From contig CM055816.1 in NCBI GenBank assembly GCA_029582265.1, forward strand, positions 39,068,466-39,132,465: a stretch of 64,000 nt of DNA, written 5' to 3'. The notes beneath the pieces were generated by a model that saw only the letters and a program-made list of their open reading frames with translations, had not been told where the DNA came from and made no database searches. A program made the position numbers and the translations under genes. How positions within the stretch are numbered: position 1 is the stretch's first letter; every line of letters begins with the position of its first letter. Source of the stretch: Zoroaster sp. YZ-2022. Its lineage: Eukaryota; Echinodermata; Asteroidea; Forcipulatida; Zoroasteridae. Shown in pieces: positions 1 through 12,169 of this stretch.

Positions 1-192
1 ACTACTATTTTTATTCATTTATTTTGTATGTTGAGACGTTTTAACTGGTTCACAAGACTTCTTTATCTGGAGAAGTTTAAATTGGCTTGTGCATACTTTC
101 AGTGTACAACCAGCTTGACTTCATAATTAATGCTTGACGTCATAATTAATGCCAAACTAATTAGTGAAGAAGTACCGGTACGTTCCAATAAC

Positions 193-395
193 TACACTGT
201 AAGAAATATTGGGCAAACAACGGTTGATGTTTCCCAACACTGGTCAACATATCAACAGGTTACACAGTTGGTTTACCATTGGCCAATGTTGGATAATTTT
301 TTGCTAAAATATGTTAACAGTTGTGGTAAATACTGACCAATTCTGGAAGAAATAACCTTACCCAACCCCATATTGCCCAACGTTTTTACAGTGTA
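193..395. mobile_element. MITE with TACACTGTAA tips
   Basis: The 203-bp segment begins TACACTGTAAGAAATATTGG and ends with the near-complement, reading TTGCCCAACG then TTTTTACAGTGTA. The tips start and end in TA, as expected for a Tc1/mariner-type non-autonomous element with a TA target duplication. The interior holds repeated CCAACATTGG-like words. It has no coding capacity; an ATG-initiated frame across it is chance. Confidence 0.65.
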
Positions 396-418
396 GCAAG
401 CCTGTAACAGACGTTTCA

Positions 419-636
419 CGCTCTAAAAAATATTGAATCAACCTTATATGAGTTCGATGAGTGGCAACATTTTATCAAGTTAAGTTCAACCCAGAGAAAG
501 TGTTGAATTAACCGACGGAGTCAAGTTAAATGTAACTTAATAAATGTTATTTCAACACTTTTTACAGTGAAATCCACTAGGTGTCAGTGACCGAACTCTT
601 AAAATGTTGATTCATCACTTTCATTTTTAGAGTGTA
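419..636. mobile_element. Palindromic MITE, AACACTTT family, copy 1
   Basis: This is a diverged member of a 5-copy family in the window (also 15293, 26615, 48615 and 51782). Family features visible here are a CTCTAAAA tip, the words GAGTTCG and AGAAAGTGTTGAATTAAC, a central ACGGAGTCAAGTTAA, and a mirrored end CCGAACTCTTAAAATGTTGA...TTTTTAGAGTGTA. The whole unit is nearly self-complementary. It is non-coding. Confidence 0.65.
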
Positions 637-639
637 TGA

Positions 640-3600
640 GCTGTTTTCGTATTTGTTTACAAACTTACTCCGTTTTCTGTTTTCATTCAGCGCTTTTTTC
701 ATGGTGGCTGTTCCGTTTTGCGATGTTCGGCGTGGTAGGCAAATTACAACATACAGTGTGTAGGTTCAGTGTTTGTTAAAGGTGAGGTTTACGCAATCAA
801 TAAGAACTCTCTAAATAGAACCCATCGCCCGTGTCGATATTTAATCATTTGGCATATTTTGCGTATTATACTATAAATTGTTTCAGGACACAATACTTTG
901 GACCCTGGATATCGTTTCCAGATATAGGTCAGCGATTTTATCAATGAAGATAATTTTCTAGTGATTAAAAAAGGTGAATTACCGGAATGAAAATATGTAA
1001 AAGAGAATCTAGTACAAATGTATATAGCTTTTGTGCTCTAAGTAAGTTTTTTAAGAGAGCGATAATTATTGAGGGACATAAATATTGGGGGTGGGTCCAA
1101 TTTGTTTAATTGTTTTCCTGTTTTTTTTATATACATATTTTTATAATTTTTTTTATTCCCCCCCCCCGTATTTGTATGCCTGTGCTGAAAGTACAGTGCT
1201 AAATTATCTATACAAAATAATATGACCCGTGTTTTTGTCACATTAAAGTTACCGTACATTACAGTGTTGCAGTACTACACGTATTGTAGGCCTACACAAT
1301 GTACATGTGTACAAAAAAATAATAATTGCCAAAATCATCGAATATGAATTTACAGCGAGCCACTTCAAAATAATTATTTTGTCACGAAGTAAAACCCTCC
1401 TACAATCAGTGCAATTTTTGAAACGACCCATTCAGGCCACTCCAAGCCATTAGCTGTTGCCAGTGGCCTCCTGTGGTTATCCTTCTGTGCACTGTCACAC
1501 CACTGAGATTGCAGGGTAAGGTGGTCTCCCATTGATACATTGCAGGCCATACTAATATGTTCAAACATTTACAGTGGCCTTGGGTGGCACACAGTTGATT
1601 TTGTAAGATTACATGGAAAGGACAGCAGGCTTGTACATGTATGTACTGAAGGTTGCTAAAGAACAGAATTTAGTGGTTGGGAGTGGCTTCAATGTGTAGG
1701 AGGGAGCATGCTTTGTAGAATTATTGTTTAAATAGTTTCTTTCTGCAAGGGGTATAGGATTGTGCCCACAATAAATTGCTTATACAAACTATACTTGTGC
1801 CGCATTCTCACTTAGCGATAGTTGAGAAACGAGTTGCCCGATATTGGTTCTCCCCTAAACCATAATCTCACTTAGTGACAGTTCTTTTCAGAACCTCACT
1901 TAGCGATAGTTGAGATAAACACATGGTGTTACCACAAAACGAAACGATATCAAGACTGTACCATGCAAAACCTTCAATCTTATATACATGTACCTGTGTT
2001 TCACCCCTTGCTCTTACTGGATGGAGAAGAAAATATTTCTCTTTTCAAATGTGAGAATATTTGTGACCCGCTCTGGCAAAACCTGAAACTTCTCGGCATT
2101 TACCAGTTTTCATGTCACCATATAGAACATTTTCTCTAGATTTTGATGTGAAAAGAAAAATCCTGAAACGTTGTTGGGAACATTGTTAATTTTCACGATA
2201 AATTTGGGAGGTCACTTTTGAAAATTGGGTCCAAGTTTAGGGTTTTGCCAGAGTCAGTCACATTTGTACAGTGTACATTTCCATGAGTATGAGTACGAGT
2301 ACAGAATTTGTTTTTACTCGAGTACGAATATGAGTACGAGTACAGAAATTCTTTCGCTAACTGTACTATTAACATTTACCGAGGGACGCTTTGTGTGAGC
2401 ATAGAGTGTCCTTTCTCTATGGTGTGAGTACGTCTATTGATCTGAAAAAGAGCCAGTTCATAAAATATTATCGGCAAATTATGAACGCATCGGCGCGCGC
2501 TCGTGGCGGTTTTCACACGCGAACAGAACGCATTTTATGGCACTGTTTCACGGGACGGGGCTGGAAAGATCTATTTAGGCCTATTTATGATGTATAGGCC
2601 TGTAGGTTTATCCTTGGTAGCATTATCAGAGACAATCACTGTTCTCTTAGGAATTAGACTGGCAACCTGTCATTTTATTTAATAGGTATTGTATATGATT
2701 TAAACAAAAACAACCAAATGGTGAAATTTAAATGTTAAATATTATGCCTGATATGCTGTCATATACTGTCAAATACTTTCTAGTTCGAATTTAAGACGGA
2801 GATCTTATGTTTAAAGACCATACAAAATGGTAAATATTTTCAACCCTAATTTAAAAAGTAAGTAATTCTAAGTAGGAATCACCAAAATAAGACTTTGGCA
2901 TTATTTTTCTTTAACCCTTCAAAAAACCTGTAAAAATGTACTTCGCCAATACCGCGAACGACAGGCCCGAAACAAAAGCCGTCGGGGACACTTTCACTGA
3001 GCCTATTTTGATGACGTACATTTACGGGAGGGCGAACGCAACAACTGTTTTATTTACTGCGGTACGTTTTATACACAAAGCATACTACATCGCGTACAGC
3101 TGCAAAAATAAGTTTACCAACTACGACTTTCAAAAGTGTTTTTGAAGAAGTTTCCAAAAGTAGTACTGACCAATTGTGATGTTCATCATCGTCATTTGAT
3201 GGAGATTATACTGATGCCAAAGTTGGTGATATAAGTGACATAGAATCGTATCAATTAAGCTCGGAATGGACGAAATCCGTACGAAATCCAGTCGAAAATG
3301 GCGAAGCCGAAGGAAGATCTCGAGTCCGGCATAAGCGCACATAATGGTACCCTATTTTTCTTGTTTTTTACGAACAAATATTCTAAGAGCAACCAAAGTT
3401 TTGAATGTCCAGTATTTGATTCTTTGAATGTTGTTATCAGGAAAGTTGATCTCACAGGAAAGTTGATCTCACTGCAAAATGTGTCTAAATTGTTCTTGTT
3501 TTGTGCCGATAAAAAATAATCCTTTGGTGATCTTGCCGGTGGTGTTAACCAGACTAATAGTTTGACAATGACCCGGCCCCGGTACGTATACGTATGTACT

Positions 3601-4030
3601 ATGTCCACACTGCACACTAGACGCACACATACTAATACATGAGTTGCACGTCAAGGGAAATCCCATACACACATGGGTGCACCCCACTAAATAGTGAGGA
3701 ATTCATGCGCCAAGCTGTTTATCATAAAGTGTATGTCCTCAAATTTTTCTGAAAAACAAAGATTTGAGGCCCATACATTTGATGGATTGTGTAAAAATGG
3801 CCCAATATCATAACCTGGGGGTCCTTGGCTTTCAACTTTGAGTATTTTGGACACACTAGGCCCTGAAAAAGTCGTCCTAATTTGATTTCAAGCGTAAGGC
3901 CTTTTTCCAAAATGGCTGTTTTTCAGTGTGGACGTTTTCACTACTGTAGAGGGTGGTTTTCATTGGGATGAGAATAACTCCCTGGAAACCTGGACTTTAG
4001 ACAGTAAATAGAGAAGAAAATAAAAGGTTA
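640..4030. other. Intergenic DNA without a supportable gene
   Basis: I see no coding signature here. A short direct repeat, CTCACTTAGCGATAGTTGAG, occurs near 1811 and 1891 and resembles the end of the GCGGTRACACCATGTG foldback family. A GAGTACGAGTA-rich run lies at about 2285-2345, and short poly-C/poly-T tracts lie near 1140-1170. Open frames such as 3298-3519 and 3255-3626 overlap on opposite strands, carry no recognisable motif and look like chance. Confidence 0.5.
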
Positions 4031-4032
4031 TA

Positions 4033-5727
4033 CAGTGCGTATCAAAAAAAAGGTAATCCGAATTCAGGGCGTTAATATGCCAAGGTTATTTAGTTTGACA
4101 ATTTACATGTAGTGTACCAAAGAAGAGGAACTCCTCAGCTTTCCATTGATACCTTTATTGACCCATTGCTGTCACACATGACCGAGTACATTGTTATTGA
4201 AAATGACAAATTCAAATCGCATTTTTGCAAGTTTGGGTAATCAGTGCAAGGCAGGATAATTAGTGAAAGTCAGTATGATAAACCAGATTTTCTTTAGGAA
4301 TGACTGGACATTATTCAAGAAGAATCTCTTCTAACATTGCCCTTTTATGCACCCACACCTTCAACATGTCCACCTCCCCTTTCGACACAAAGCTGACAGC
4401 GACGGAGCATGTCCTGCACTGCTCGTCTCACCATAGCCGGATTATTGCGTAAAGCATCCACTTCATTTCGAATACGGCCCTGCAATTCATCAAGATCACG
4501 GAGAGGAGTTGCAAACACCTTGTTCTTCAAATGTCTCCAAAGGAAATAGTCACATGGTGTGAGGTCAGGTGATCTTGGTGGCCATTCCACCTCATGGTTG
4601 ACGGCGATGACTCGTTCGCCAAAGAGTTCCCTCAGACGATCTCGGACAGCAATAAGGCGATGTGCTGGGGCGCCATCTTGGGCCCACCAGAGTTGTCTGA
4701 AGACCCCACGAACCTGTCGCTCAAAGTGTTCCTGCAGCTGCGGTAAAACGTTATCATTGAGCATCTGCAGATACATGTTACCATTGACATTCCTTTGAAA
4801 GAAAAACGGTCCGATCAGCTGACCACTTCCACAAAGTCCTAACCAAACAGTCCACTTTTGTCGACTCATGTTAACCTCAAAATTGAATTCTGGGGGTGTC
4901 TTGCTGGTGCATATTCAAGAACATTATGCGTATTGACCTTGCCGTTCATGGAGAAAGCAGCTTCGTCGCCGATTACGAGATTCCGCAGAAAATTGACATC
5001 TCTCGGTATGGGCTATCAACCATCTGGCAAACGCCAGCATTCTAGCAAAATCTCCTGGCGTAAGTTGATGTCGGATGTGAATCCGATATGGATGCTGGTG
5101 GAGGTCCAATCTCGTGATTCTGTTGAATGTCGCCGAAGGCAATCTCAGCCCATTTCGCCTTGCGCTGGTGTCCTAGGATGCTCCAAAAGTTGCTGCCTTA
5201 CTGCTGCAATGTTCCTTCTGATCGCCCGGTGCGCCTCCTGCCAGAATTCCCTTGTTGCGGTTGAGGCTAGTGCCATACTCTTGATATTTTCTAACATTCG
5301 CCCAGATGGTTTTGGCTGCTGGGGCTCCCGTTCTGATCTGGGAAACGTTCCCTCAAAGCATCGCGAGTTTGCTGCAAACTGTGAGTTTGGTGAAATGTTG
5401 TAATCACGAAAACTCGCTGTTCAGTCGTTAGTTGTACCATCTTTCCAACTAGCTTAAAAATCTTACATAATCATCTAGGCAGTCAAGTGATACGTCCATT
5501 TCAGACTGCCTTGAACTGATTACCCAAACTTGCAAAAATGCGATTTGAATTTGCCATTTTCAATAACAATGTACTCGGCCATGTGTGACAGCAATGGATC
5601 GATACAGGTATCAATGGAAAGCTGAGGAGTTCCTCTTCTTTGGTACACTACATGTAAATTGTCAAACTAAATAACCTTGGCATATTAACGCCCTGAATTC
5701 GGATTACCTTTTTTTTGATACGCACTG
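4033..5727 (-). mobile_element. Mariner-type DNA transposon with 222-bp inverted repeats
   Basis: The element is bounded by TA dinucleotides at 4031-4032 and 5728-5729, which fits the TA target duplication of the IS630/Tc1/mariner superfamily. Its tips are CAGTGCGTATC and GATACGCACTG. The terminal inverted repeats run 4033-4254 and 5506-5727, 222 bp each by my alignment, which is long for a mariner. The single gene lies on the minus strand between them and is broken, so this copy is not autonomous. The arms remain very similar, so it is not among the oldest insertions in the window. Confidence 0.9.
4345..5440 (-). pseudogene. Frameshifted mariner transposase, DD41D type
   Basis: The gene encodes a cut-and-paste transposase of the Tc1/mariner superfamily. 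The most likely start is the ATG read leftward from 5440 just inside the right inverted repeat, and the stop is at 4345, giving about 365 codons, near the family's normal size. The intact C-terminal 174 residues (4345-4869) carry the second catalytic aspartate in WWAQDGAPAH and the third in WPPRSPDLTPCDYFLW, with 41 residues between them. That spacing defines the DD41D (rosa/Visitor-like) group. The first catalytic motif, VIGDEAAF, is encoded near 4960 in another frame. Reading leftward I find frame breaks near 5320, in the region 5145-5225, near 5000 and near 4895 (a C run one base short). At least three frameshifts therefore inactivate it. The plus-strand frame 4858-5403 is only its shadow. 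Confidence 0.88.
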
Positions 5728-6660
5728 TATATCGATCAATATTTTTTCTTTTGGTTTTAAAAACTGTGGGACTTTTAAGTATTTTTTAACGATTTTTGAA
5801 TATTTTGTGTTTAACACTGTTTACTATGGAAGTTTATTTAGTTGGGTGCACCCACATGTACATGTACGGCCACGGACAACGCGGCGGCAGCTAGAACGTT
5901 GTTAAGAAGGCTCCTTTCAAGCTCCGTAAAAGTACGTCATAAAAAGAGGAAAAATGTTTGCTGCCGCCACGGGCCGCAATTATTCAACAGACGTCGCGGA
6001 TTTCAACCGCTGGAATTTTGGCTGAAAATCATGATTTTTTCAGCAATTTCTGGTTTGTTTTAATGTTTTTTGGAATAACATATTGGCCCTAAATAACTAA
6101 ATACATACTTTTTTTAACGCAATTCGCCCCACACAAGGCCAATGGCCACTCCAAGGTGGGGGCTACTAAGTCATTGAGTTGTTACAACGACTCCACACTG
6201 AAGAAACCAGCCCCTCGCACCGAAACAAGACAAGTTAATTAATAACCAGCCTCTTCACGGTGCGAATAGGACTGGGAGGGGTAACTAGTCCAGAACAAGG
6301 CAGTTGTTAACCCATATCCGCCGATCTACGTGATAACCCGTAGATATGTAAAACGCTACAAACGCCGACCTACGTGATTTTCCGTACCGTGTTTTTGTCC
6401 AATTCCAATTTACTACGTTTTTCCGATGACTGTATTTCATGATTATAGATATGAAATTAGACAAGTCCGACATCATAATAAAGTGCATGTTCTCCTCCTT
6501 CCATCAGTATATAATGTGTCTGTGTCAGTGATTGTAATATTCTCAAAATAAGGAATCTTTCTGATTGTGTGCAAAAACAATGTATCTCTGTGCGGGGGCT
6601 TAGGCACATACAGTCTTTTGTGTGTTTACATGGTTAGGCGGATATGGGACTGCCTCTGCC
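5728..6660. other. Intergenic DNA, nothing recognised
   Basis: There is no supported gene. The stretch 5842-6063 contains ACATGTACATGT and a GC-rich patch with an open frame of 73 codons, but it has no motif, splice site or homologue I recognise. Segment 6120-6290 looks like part of an interspersed repeat but I cannot name it. Confidence 0.4.
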
Positions 6661-6666
6661 CCTATA

Positions 6667-6791
6667 AGCAATTATGGTTAAGTGTCTTGCTCAAGGACAC
6701 AAGTGTCACGGCCGGGATTCGAACCCACATTCTGCTGCTAACACCAGAACTTGAGTCCGGTAAGCTAGACCGCTCGGCCACGACACTCCAC
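6667..6791 (-). mobile_element. tRNA-Leu-derived SINE, 5' head fragment
   Basis: Read on the minus strand this is the tRNA-like head GTCGTGGCCGAGCGGTCTAG (A box), ACTCAAGTTCTGG (anticodon arm like tRNA-Leu CAA) and GGGTTCGAATCCC (B box). The family linker TTGTGTCCTTGAGCAAGACA follows. The element is truncated after the AATTGC word and lacks the tail with (ATT)n. It belongs to the same family as the copies at 16121, 27594, 46344, 62787 and 63157. Confidence 0.85.
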
Positions 6792-6879
6792 AAATTGAAA
6801 AATTTTGAGTAAAAAAAAAATCAAGGTACTTTGTATGGACTTAAGGTTTAATTTTAAAGCATTTGTTTTCCCTACCTCA

Positions 6880-7324
6880 AGTAAAATATAAATTTTTCGA
6901 TGAAAAAGTAAACTTCCGGAAATTGCCATTAAAATAGCGATAAACACGAGCGATACATCTTTAATATTATATTTTCCTGAAAAAACAGAGGGTTGAAAAG
7001 TGAACATACGTTACCAGATACCATTGTTGTACTCTCCCGTTGAAGCATATAAAACGATCATTAGTCACCAGTAAACCATATTGTCTGGAAATCTGATCAA
7101 CGATCCGGGGGAAAAAACTGATAGAATAAACATTGCACCACCGATCTTTTCTTGTTGTTATATAGCCTCGTTTTGACACGCCATAACGTCAGTAGTAAGA
7201 TAATCAAAATGAACAAGAGGTGTTCGCGCTGTCGCTCGAACACCTAAATATAAACTCACCAACTTCGATGAGCCCCGCCTCCATTGTCGGACCGGCAGAG
7301 TCGCTGTTTGCAGTCAGAGCCATG
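6880..7324 (-). CDS. Candidate two-exon host gene start, small possible membrane protein
   Basis: On the minus strand an ATG in good context (ACCATGG, at about 7324) opens a short exon encoding MALTANSDSAGPTMEAGLIEV. It ends in a strong donor, GTTG|GTGAGT, at about 7256. In the matching phase, an acceptor CTGTTTTTTCAG|G near 6980 opens a second exon containing KYNIKDVSLVFIAILMAI, a hydrophobic stretch of about 18 residues that could cross a membrane, followed by basic HRK. It closes at CTTGAG|GTAGGG near 6880. No further exon was found because a SINE lies next to it. I do not recognise the product. Splice phase and Kozak context agree, but both exons are short and this could be chance. A hairpin repeat (7218-7245) lies in the proposed intron. 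Confidence 0.25.
7218..7247. repeat. GGTGTTCG...CGAACACC hairpin ending CTAA
   Basis: AGGTGTTCG and CGAACACCT pair around a short CGC-rich loop, followed directly by AA, giving a CTAA end. The same hairpin recurs twice at 45431-45510. The form (hairpin followed by CTRR) is like a Helitron 3' end, but no Helitron protein is present. Confidence 0.5.
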
Positions 7325-7609
7325 GTGGTTGCGTACCGTCTAACATTATTATCGGTAAAAATCCTGACGACTGTTTGCCGCTTCGGTACACAATGTCATC
7401 TGTCTGTATTTGAACGACATAAAATTTTCATAACTTATACAGGAAAATAATTGGATTCGCGGTAGATCGATACACATTATCTCATAACGGAAAAAAGATA
7501 TAGGTCTACTCATGCAAGTGGGTGAAGTGTTGGCTTTTTAATAGCTTGTCAATATATTCATACGCATTTTAATTAAACGAATGTGAGCTTTTTGGTCTGA
7601 GTTACGATG

Positions 7610-8700
7610 GAATTGGACGGATTGGCTTCCTTGGCTGATGAGTTCAATTCGTTGCGTTGGATCGAGTTGGTTTGGGTTAGGCTGGGTTAGGTTTGGTTGA
7701 GTTGCAAAGGGGTTGGCTGGACTGGGCTACGGATTAGATCCAGGCTGGGTTAATGCTGCATGGTCTGAGTTGGGATGAGTTAGGTATAGGTTGGGTTGGG
7801 TTGGGTCGGGGTAGGCTAACTCGGCTGGGTTTGGCAGGACTGGACCGCGGATTAGATTCAGGGTTGGGCTAGGCTGGTCTGAATTGGGTCGGGTTGAGAT
7901 GGGTTGATTTGTGTATGGTTTGCTTGACATTAGTTGAGTTTGCATGGCGGTTGGTACCCGATACTCCAAATTTGTGTCAGTAGATAACGTCTCAAAAGAA
8001 TCAATTTCATCTTGCTATTAACAAGCACAGATTATAATCTGGTAGTCTGGATTACAATTGGTGTCGTTAAGTCAGTCAGTCGTTATAATCTGGGTGGCAC
8101 CTGCATAATCGCATAATCGCAATCGTTAAACATTTTCGTCGTTAACATTTAATTTAAAGAAGAACATAAAATAGTTATAGCCTAATTAGAACGTTGCTAC
8201 GACTGTTACACGATGTATACAGAAACAATTTGATTATTCATGAAACGATCGACTACCGTGTGAATTAAGCGTGCCATTTCTGCATGCTACGCGATATGCA
8301 TGTGCCACTCACTTGACACCAATTGTAATCCAGAGTACCAGATTATAATCTGTGCTTGTTAATAGCAAGATGAAATTGATCCTTTTGAGACGTTATCTAC
8401 TGACACAAATTTGGAGTATCGAGTGCGGTTGGAATATGGGTTGAATCTTGAAGTCTGGTTGGGTTGAATTGGGATGGGCGGGGTTGGATTGGGTTGGTTT
8501 GGGTTCAGTTGGGTTGTGCGGGCCTGGGTTGGGTTAGGTTAACTGCGTAGGGTGGGGATGGACAGGGTTGGGTTGCATTGGGTTTTGTGAAGTTCAATTT
8601 TTTTTATTTTGATTGGGTTAGATTGGGTTGGGTTGGGTTAGGTTGTGTTGGGTCAGGCTGGCTCGCTGGGATTGACTAAGTTGGCAAGGACTTATAGGTG
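7610..8700 (+). repeat. Degenerate (GGGTT)n / (TTGGG)n tract interrupted by a foldback element
   Basis: Both flanks of the 7959-8421 insertion consist of variants of GGGTTGGGTT over several hundred bases. The tract includes GGGTTGGGTTGGGTCGGGG at about 7796-7814, which fits the G3-N-G3-N-G3-N-G3 quadruplex pattern. The minus-strand frame 7727-7969 is a low-complexity proline-rich translation of the repeat and not a gene. Confidence 0.75.
7959..8421. mobile_element. 463-bp foldback MITE with 107-bp arms
   Basis: The arms 7959-8065 and 8315-8421 are almost perfect reverse complements, from CGATACTCCAAATTTGTGTC at the outer end to ATTACAATTGGTGTC at the inner end. They surround about 250 bp of AT-rich non-coding DNA. 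The element sits inside the GGGTT tract. I did not identify a convincing target duplication. Confidence 0.85.
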
Positions 8701-8719
8701 GGCTAGGTTTAATTGCTTA

Positions 8720-11700
8720 AAATCTGAGCCGACTAGGAAGGTCCATCACCTATAAGACCAATACTGCAACAAACCCCAAACGCCATTCCACGAATGTTAC
8801 AACGACATACAAAATACCCCTTGATTTTTAAATCAGACAATCTTTATATTATATAGCTGTCATTTTGAAAGCAGAGCAGATATGCATTTTAATCAAACTA
8901 AACCGATATATCATCCATTGCAAGGCACTTTCATCCGGTAACAATACGAGGCAGAACCAATTTACCTTTTAACGAATAACACACGGAACGCTAAGTCCAT
9001 TTTGAGTGTCAATTAATACGGTAGGGCAGAATATTGAGCGACGGCTGTTTCAACTCATGCAAGACAAGGAGGCTGCGTTATTAAGCAGTGGTATTTCTAT
9101 TCAGCGTCCATTTATTTATCACGCATCTTTCGTCTTGAGTTATAACCATCATGACGTAACACTGTGTTATGTAAAATTAGGAGGTGGTTGCTGCGTGGGG
9201 TGACACCTCTCCCCCCCCCCCCAATAATTTCTCTCAGTCGGCAAATGAAGCATCAAATGTACTAGAACAAGGGTTGGTCCAGTCCCCCCCCCCTTCCCCG
9301 TTGAGCGCCTTTACAGAGTGTCCCTTTTTTTTGGGGGGGGGGGGATGTGGCTGGTCATATTAGTGTTGTGTCGGTAAAGTTACCAACAGAAAATATTTGC
9401 GCCCCAACTCTGATGTCAGTAGGCACATTGGCTTCCACACCCCCAAAGAAAGTGCCTTCCCTTGCTGCGTGTAGCTATAAACAAATATCATCGCTGCAAG
9501 TTTTCAAGAATTATTCGTCCACAGAGTGGTAAAATCGCGTTGCGAGATATAGGCCTAAGCGATTGAAGTTGGTAAAGTTTTAAAAACGCGGTTTCAATGT
9601 CATCTTAATCTCGATGATCATGAGAAAGCTGTAATCGTTTTTTGTATAGCAAAATTACTATAAACGAGTAACATACTTATAAACCAAACCGTTACTTTGT
9701 GAAAACAAAAATCAGTACACGCTGTTAAATTAACTGAAACATTCCAAGGTTGGTTTCTATACATATACCTCTTCATTCATATATAAAAAAGTTCGTCAGT
9801 TCCAATTTCACCTTCTCTTGGAAAATATAAAACAAATATTTAGAGGTTTCTGTTTTGGGACGAGGAGAAATTATGATATAGGAAGGAAATCAATATCATT
9901 TGCAGTGTCCTTGGTTCGAGTGCAATAAAATCAGAACGAAAACGATATTCGAATACAAAAACGACATTCCAGTACAAAGATGTTAGAATATCAATACGGT
10001 TTTCGAATACGAATATGTTATTCGAGTACGATATTCGAATACAAAATACGATATTTGAATACTTGTTGCCACCACTGGACCCTTGTAGGCAAAGCGAATT
10101 AATCAATGATAAGTGTTTTTTTGCAATTGGGAGATCTACTTCCTAGAGCACTACCAATAGGAAGCAACTATGGCTTCGTGTCCAATGCATATTTCAATAT
10201 TTCCAAAAGGGTATATCTTTTAAACAAACACTTATGGTCAATTTCATAATTTAAATGAAAAAAAATCAATATCGGTCTCTTAAAATATTTATATTTCCCT
10301 AAACTATGAAAGTGCACAAGTAGTGGTTCCGACAATTACACATCCCATCGTTGTATTTATTTAATGCAGGCAGTAGATTAAATTATTATACACAGATGTT
10401 TGTCAAGATTGATTGATTGTTTGTTTTGTTTTTCGGGGAAGAGTGTATATGCCAGATAAGGGTTTACTTCATCGACGTGTCAGTCTTTATTGAAAGATAC
10501 GGGATACTCTCAACATAGAACGGTCCGAAGTCCAAGTATCGATTTTGTCTGGGGAGGAATTCTGACTGAAAAAGCACAAGCATGCATAATGATCGCCGTT
10601 GTCGTTCTCGTTGGTAAGGTCATGGCTGTTCCCTCCCCTCCCAGTTGCCGAGTGAAGGGTTTGTTGAAGTTTCCTGTGATGACGATGATGATGTCGTACG
10701 CTATGTTGATCTCCCAATGAAGTCCGTAAGCCAGCTGACGGCCAGGTCCTCAGCCCAGTGAAGGACTACGATGCCACCATTAAGACGAGAGAGTGGACAG
10801 TCGTCCACCATGTTTCCTGTGAGCATAGGGCTTATCACTGCCCGCAAATAAACCCCATTTGTCCGACAAGTGTTGCGGAATCGAGGGGCAATAGTCCGAC
10901 AACCCATTGTACCTATAAAATTCATTCTTCCACTCCCATTGTATTGTATGTCTCTTCCGTTATTTAGTTTGGGTATAATGATTTTTTCTAACTACAATTT
11001 AAAAATATTTTCCTGTATACATTTATTTATAATTTGTCTAGTTATAGGAATGAGAATGTATGATAATTTCAACGTGACTTCTCAAAGGCTTGCCTGTACC
11101 ACGACTTTGGTCCTCCTCCATCATTAACTTTGAGTTTAAGGACAAACGACTGCCCGTCGTCTGTACCTAAGTTGTATAATTATTGATATTGACATATACA
11201 CCTACTGACAATGAGCACCATTGAAATGAACTTATTTTTTGTTACGGGATTCACACCTGCGGTAAAACCCAAACAATTGATTGGATTTTCCGACACTAAT
11301 CGGCTGTCACACCTATGGGCTGTCGGAAAATCGCGTGATCCTCGTTTTTTTTTCGCTGTTTTTTTAATTATTATTATTATTATTATTTTTTTTTTGGGGG
11401 GGGGTTGCTCCAGTAATTTTCTTAATATGGCGTCAATCCGAGGAAAGACAACAGACACACCGGCAAATACTCATAATTTACGGTAGGTGTACAAAAACCT
11501 ACACAACCCTGGCTCTCTACTCTAGGTCCACCCTTAAGTATTTGTGGGCAAATTTGTGAAGCATAATGGCTGGGAATTTTTGCCAGCCATATTATATGTA
11601 GGTTTTGTTGTTGTTGTTGTTCTATTTTTAACCATAGTGTTGACTCACTTTTATTGATATCCAACCTTGGAATGAATGTTCACTAGTTGAGTGCCATATA

Positions 11701-11920
11701 ACAATGTTGAGATAAAGACAATGTAGCCTATTATGTGTCTAGTCCTGCGTCAGCTACCAGGACACGGGAGAAACAAAACCGCATTGTTACCTATAACTAA
11801 AGTTGAATTATAATTCGTTACAATGCAATTACAACACGTAGGATCGATACACAATCTATACACAACCATTACACCCTTTCTGTAATACCACACTGCTTCA
11901 ACATGTCTTTAATACGGTAG
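8720..11920. other. Intergenic DNA with low-complexity tracts, no gene supported
   Basis: The stretch holds poly-C/poly-G runs (about 9210-9345), a TTCGAATAC-rich patch (about 9940-10060) and a TTA microsatellite with poly-T/poly-G (11366-11403). A short word block at 11140-11265, GACAATGAGCACCATT plus flanks, recurs at 28308-28405 and marks a shared unnamed repeat. The frames at 10490-10720 and 10701-10925 are on opposite strands, unspliced and unmatched to any family I know. Confidence 0.45.
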
Positions 11921-11924
11921 CAGA

Positions 11925-12165
11925 CGAATTCTGACCATTGTTGGACTTCACTACCTCTCAACATTCGTACTTGTAACTCTGCTCACCAATTCAAATGTAA
12001 ACTTAAATAATATATGTTTTTATCTTAAGGACACTTATCACCTGCATTTTTCATTTCATTGTCTCCTTGTTACCTTCTCTGGAATTGTTCTTTTACATAG
12101 GGCATTGCGACCCTTGGAAAAATGCGCTTTATAAATGCGTGTATTATAATTATTATTATTTATAG
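11925..12165 (+). pseudogene. Non-LTR retrotransposon 3' end (reverse-transcriptase tail)
   Basis: The frame TGG ACT TCA CTA CCT... encodes WTSLPLNIRTCNSAHQFK, close to the WNSLP...IR...FK...LK motif that ends the ORF2 of CR1/L2-like LINEs. It is followed by a stop at 12008-12010. The 3' UTR ends with the AAAAATGCGCTTTATAAATG block and an ATTATT tail, typical of LINE and SINE 3' ends in marine deuterostomes. The 5' part is missing, as in most LINE copies. Confidence 0.6.
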
Positions 12166-12169
12166 AAAA

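Noticed and set aside
4858..5403. Long plus-strand frame of 181 codons
   Set aside because: It is the antisense shadow of the mariner transposase and has no motif of its own.
10490..10925. Possible host exons on either strand
   Set aside because: Open frames exist on both strands, but I found no convincing paired splice sites or recognisable residues.
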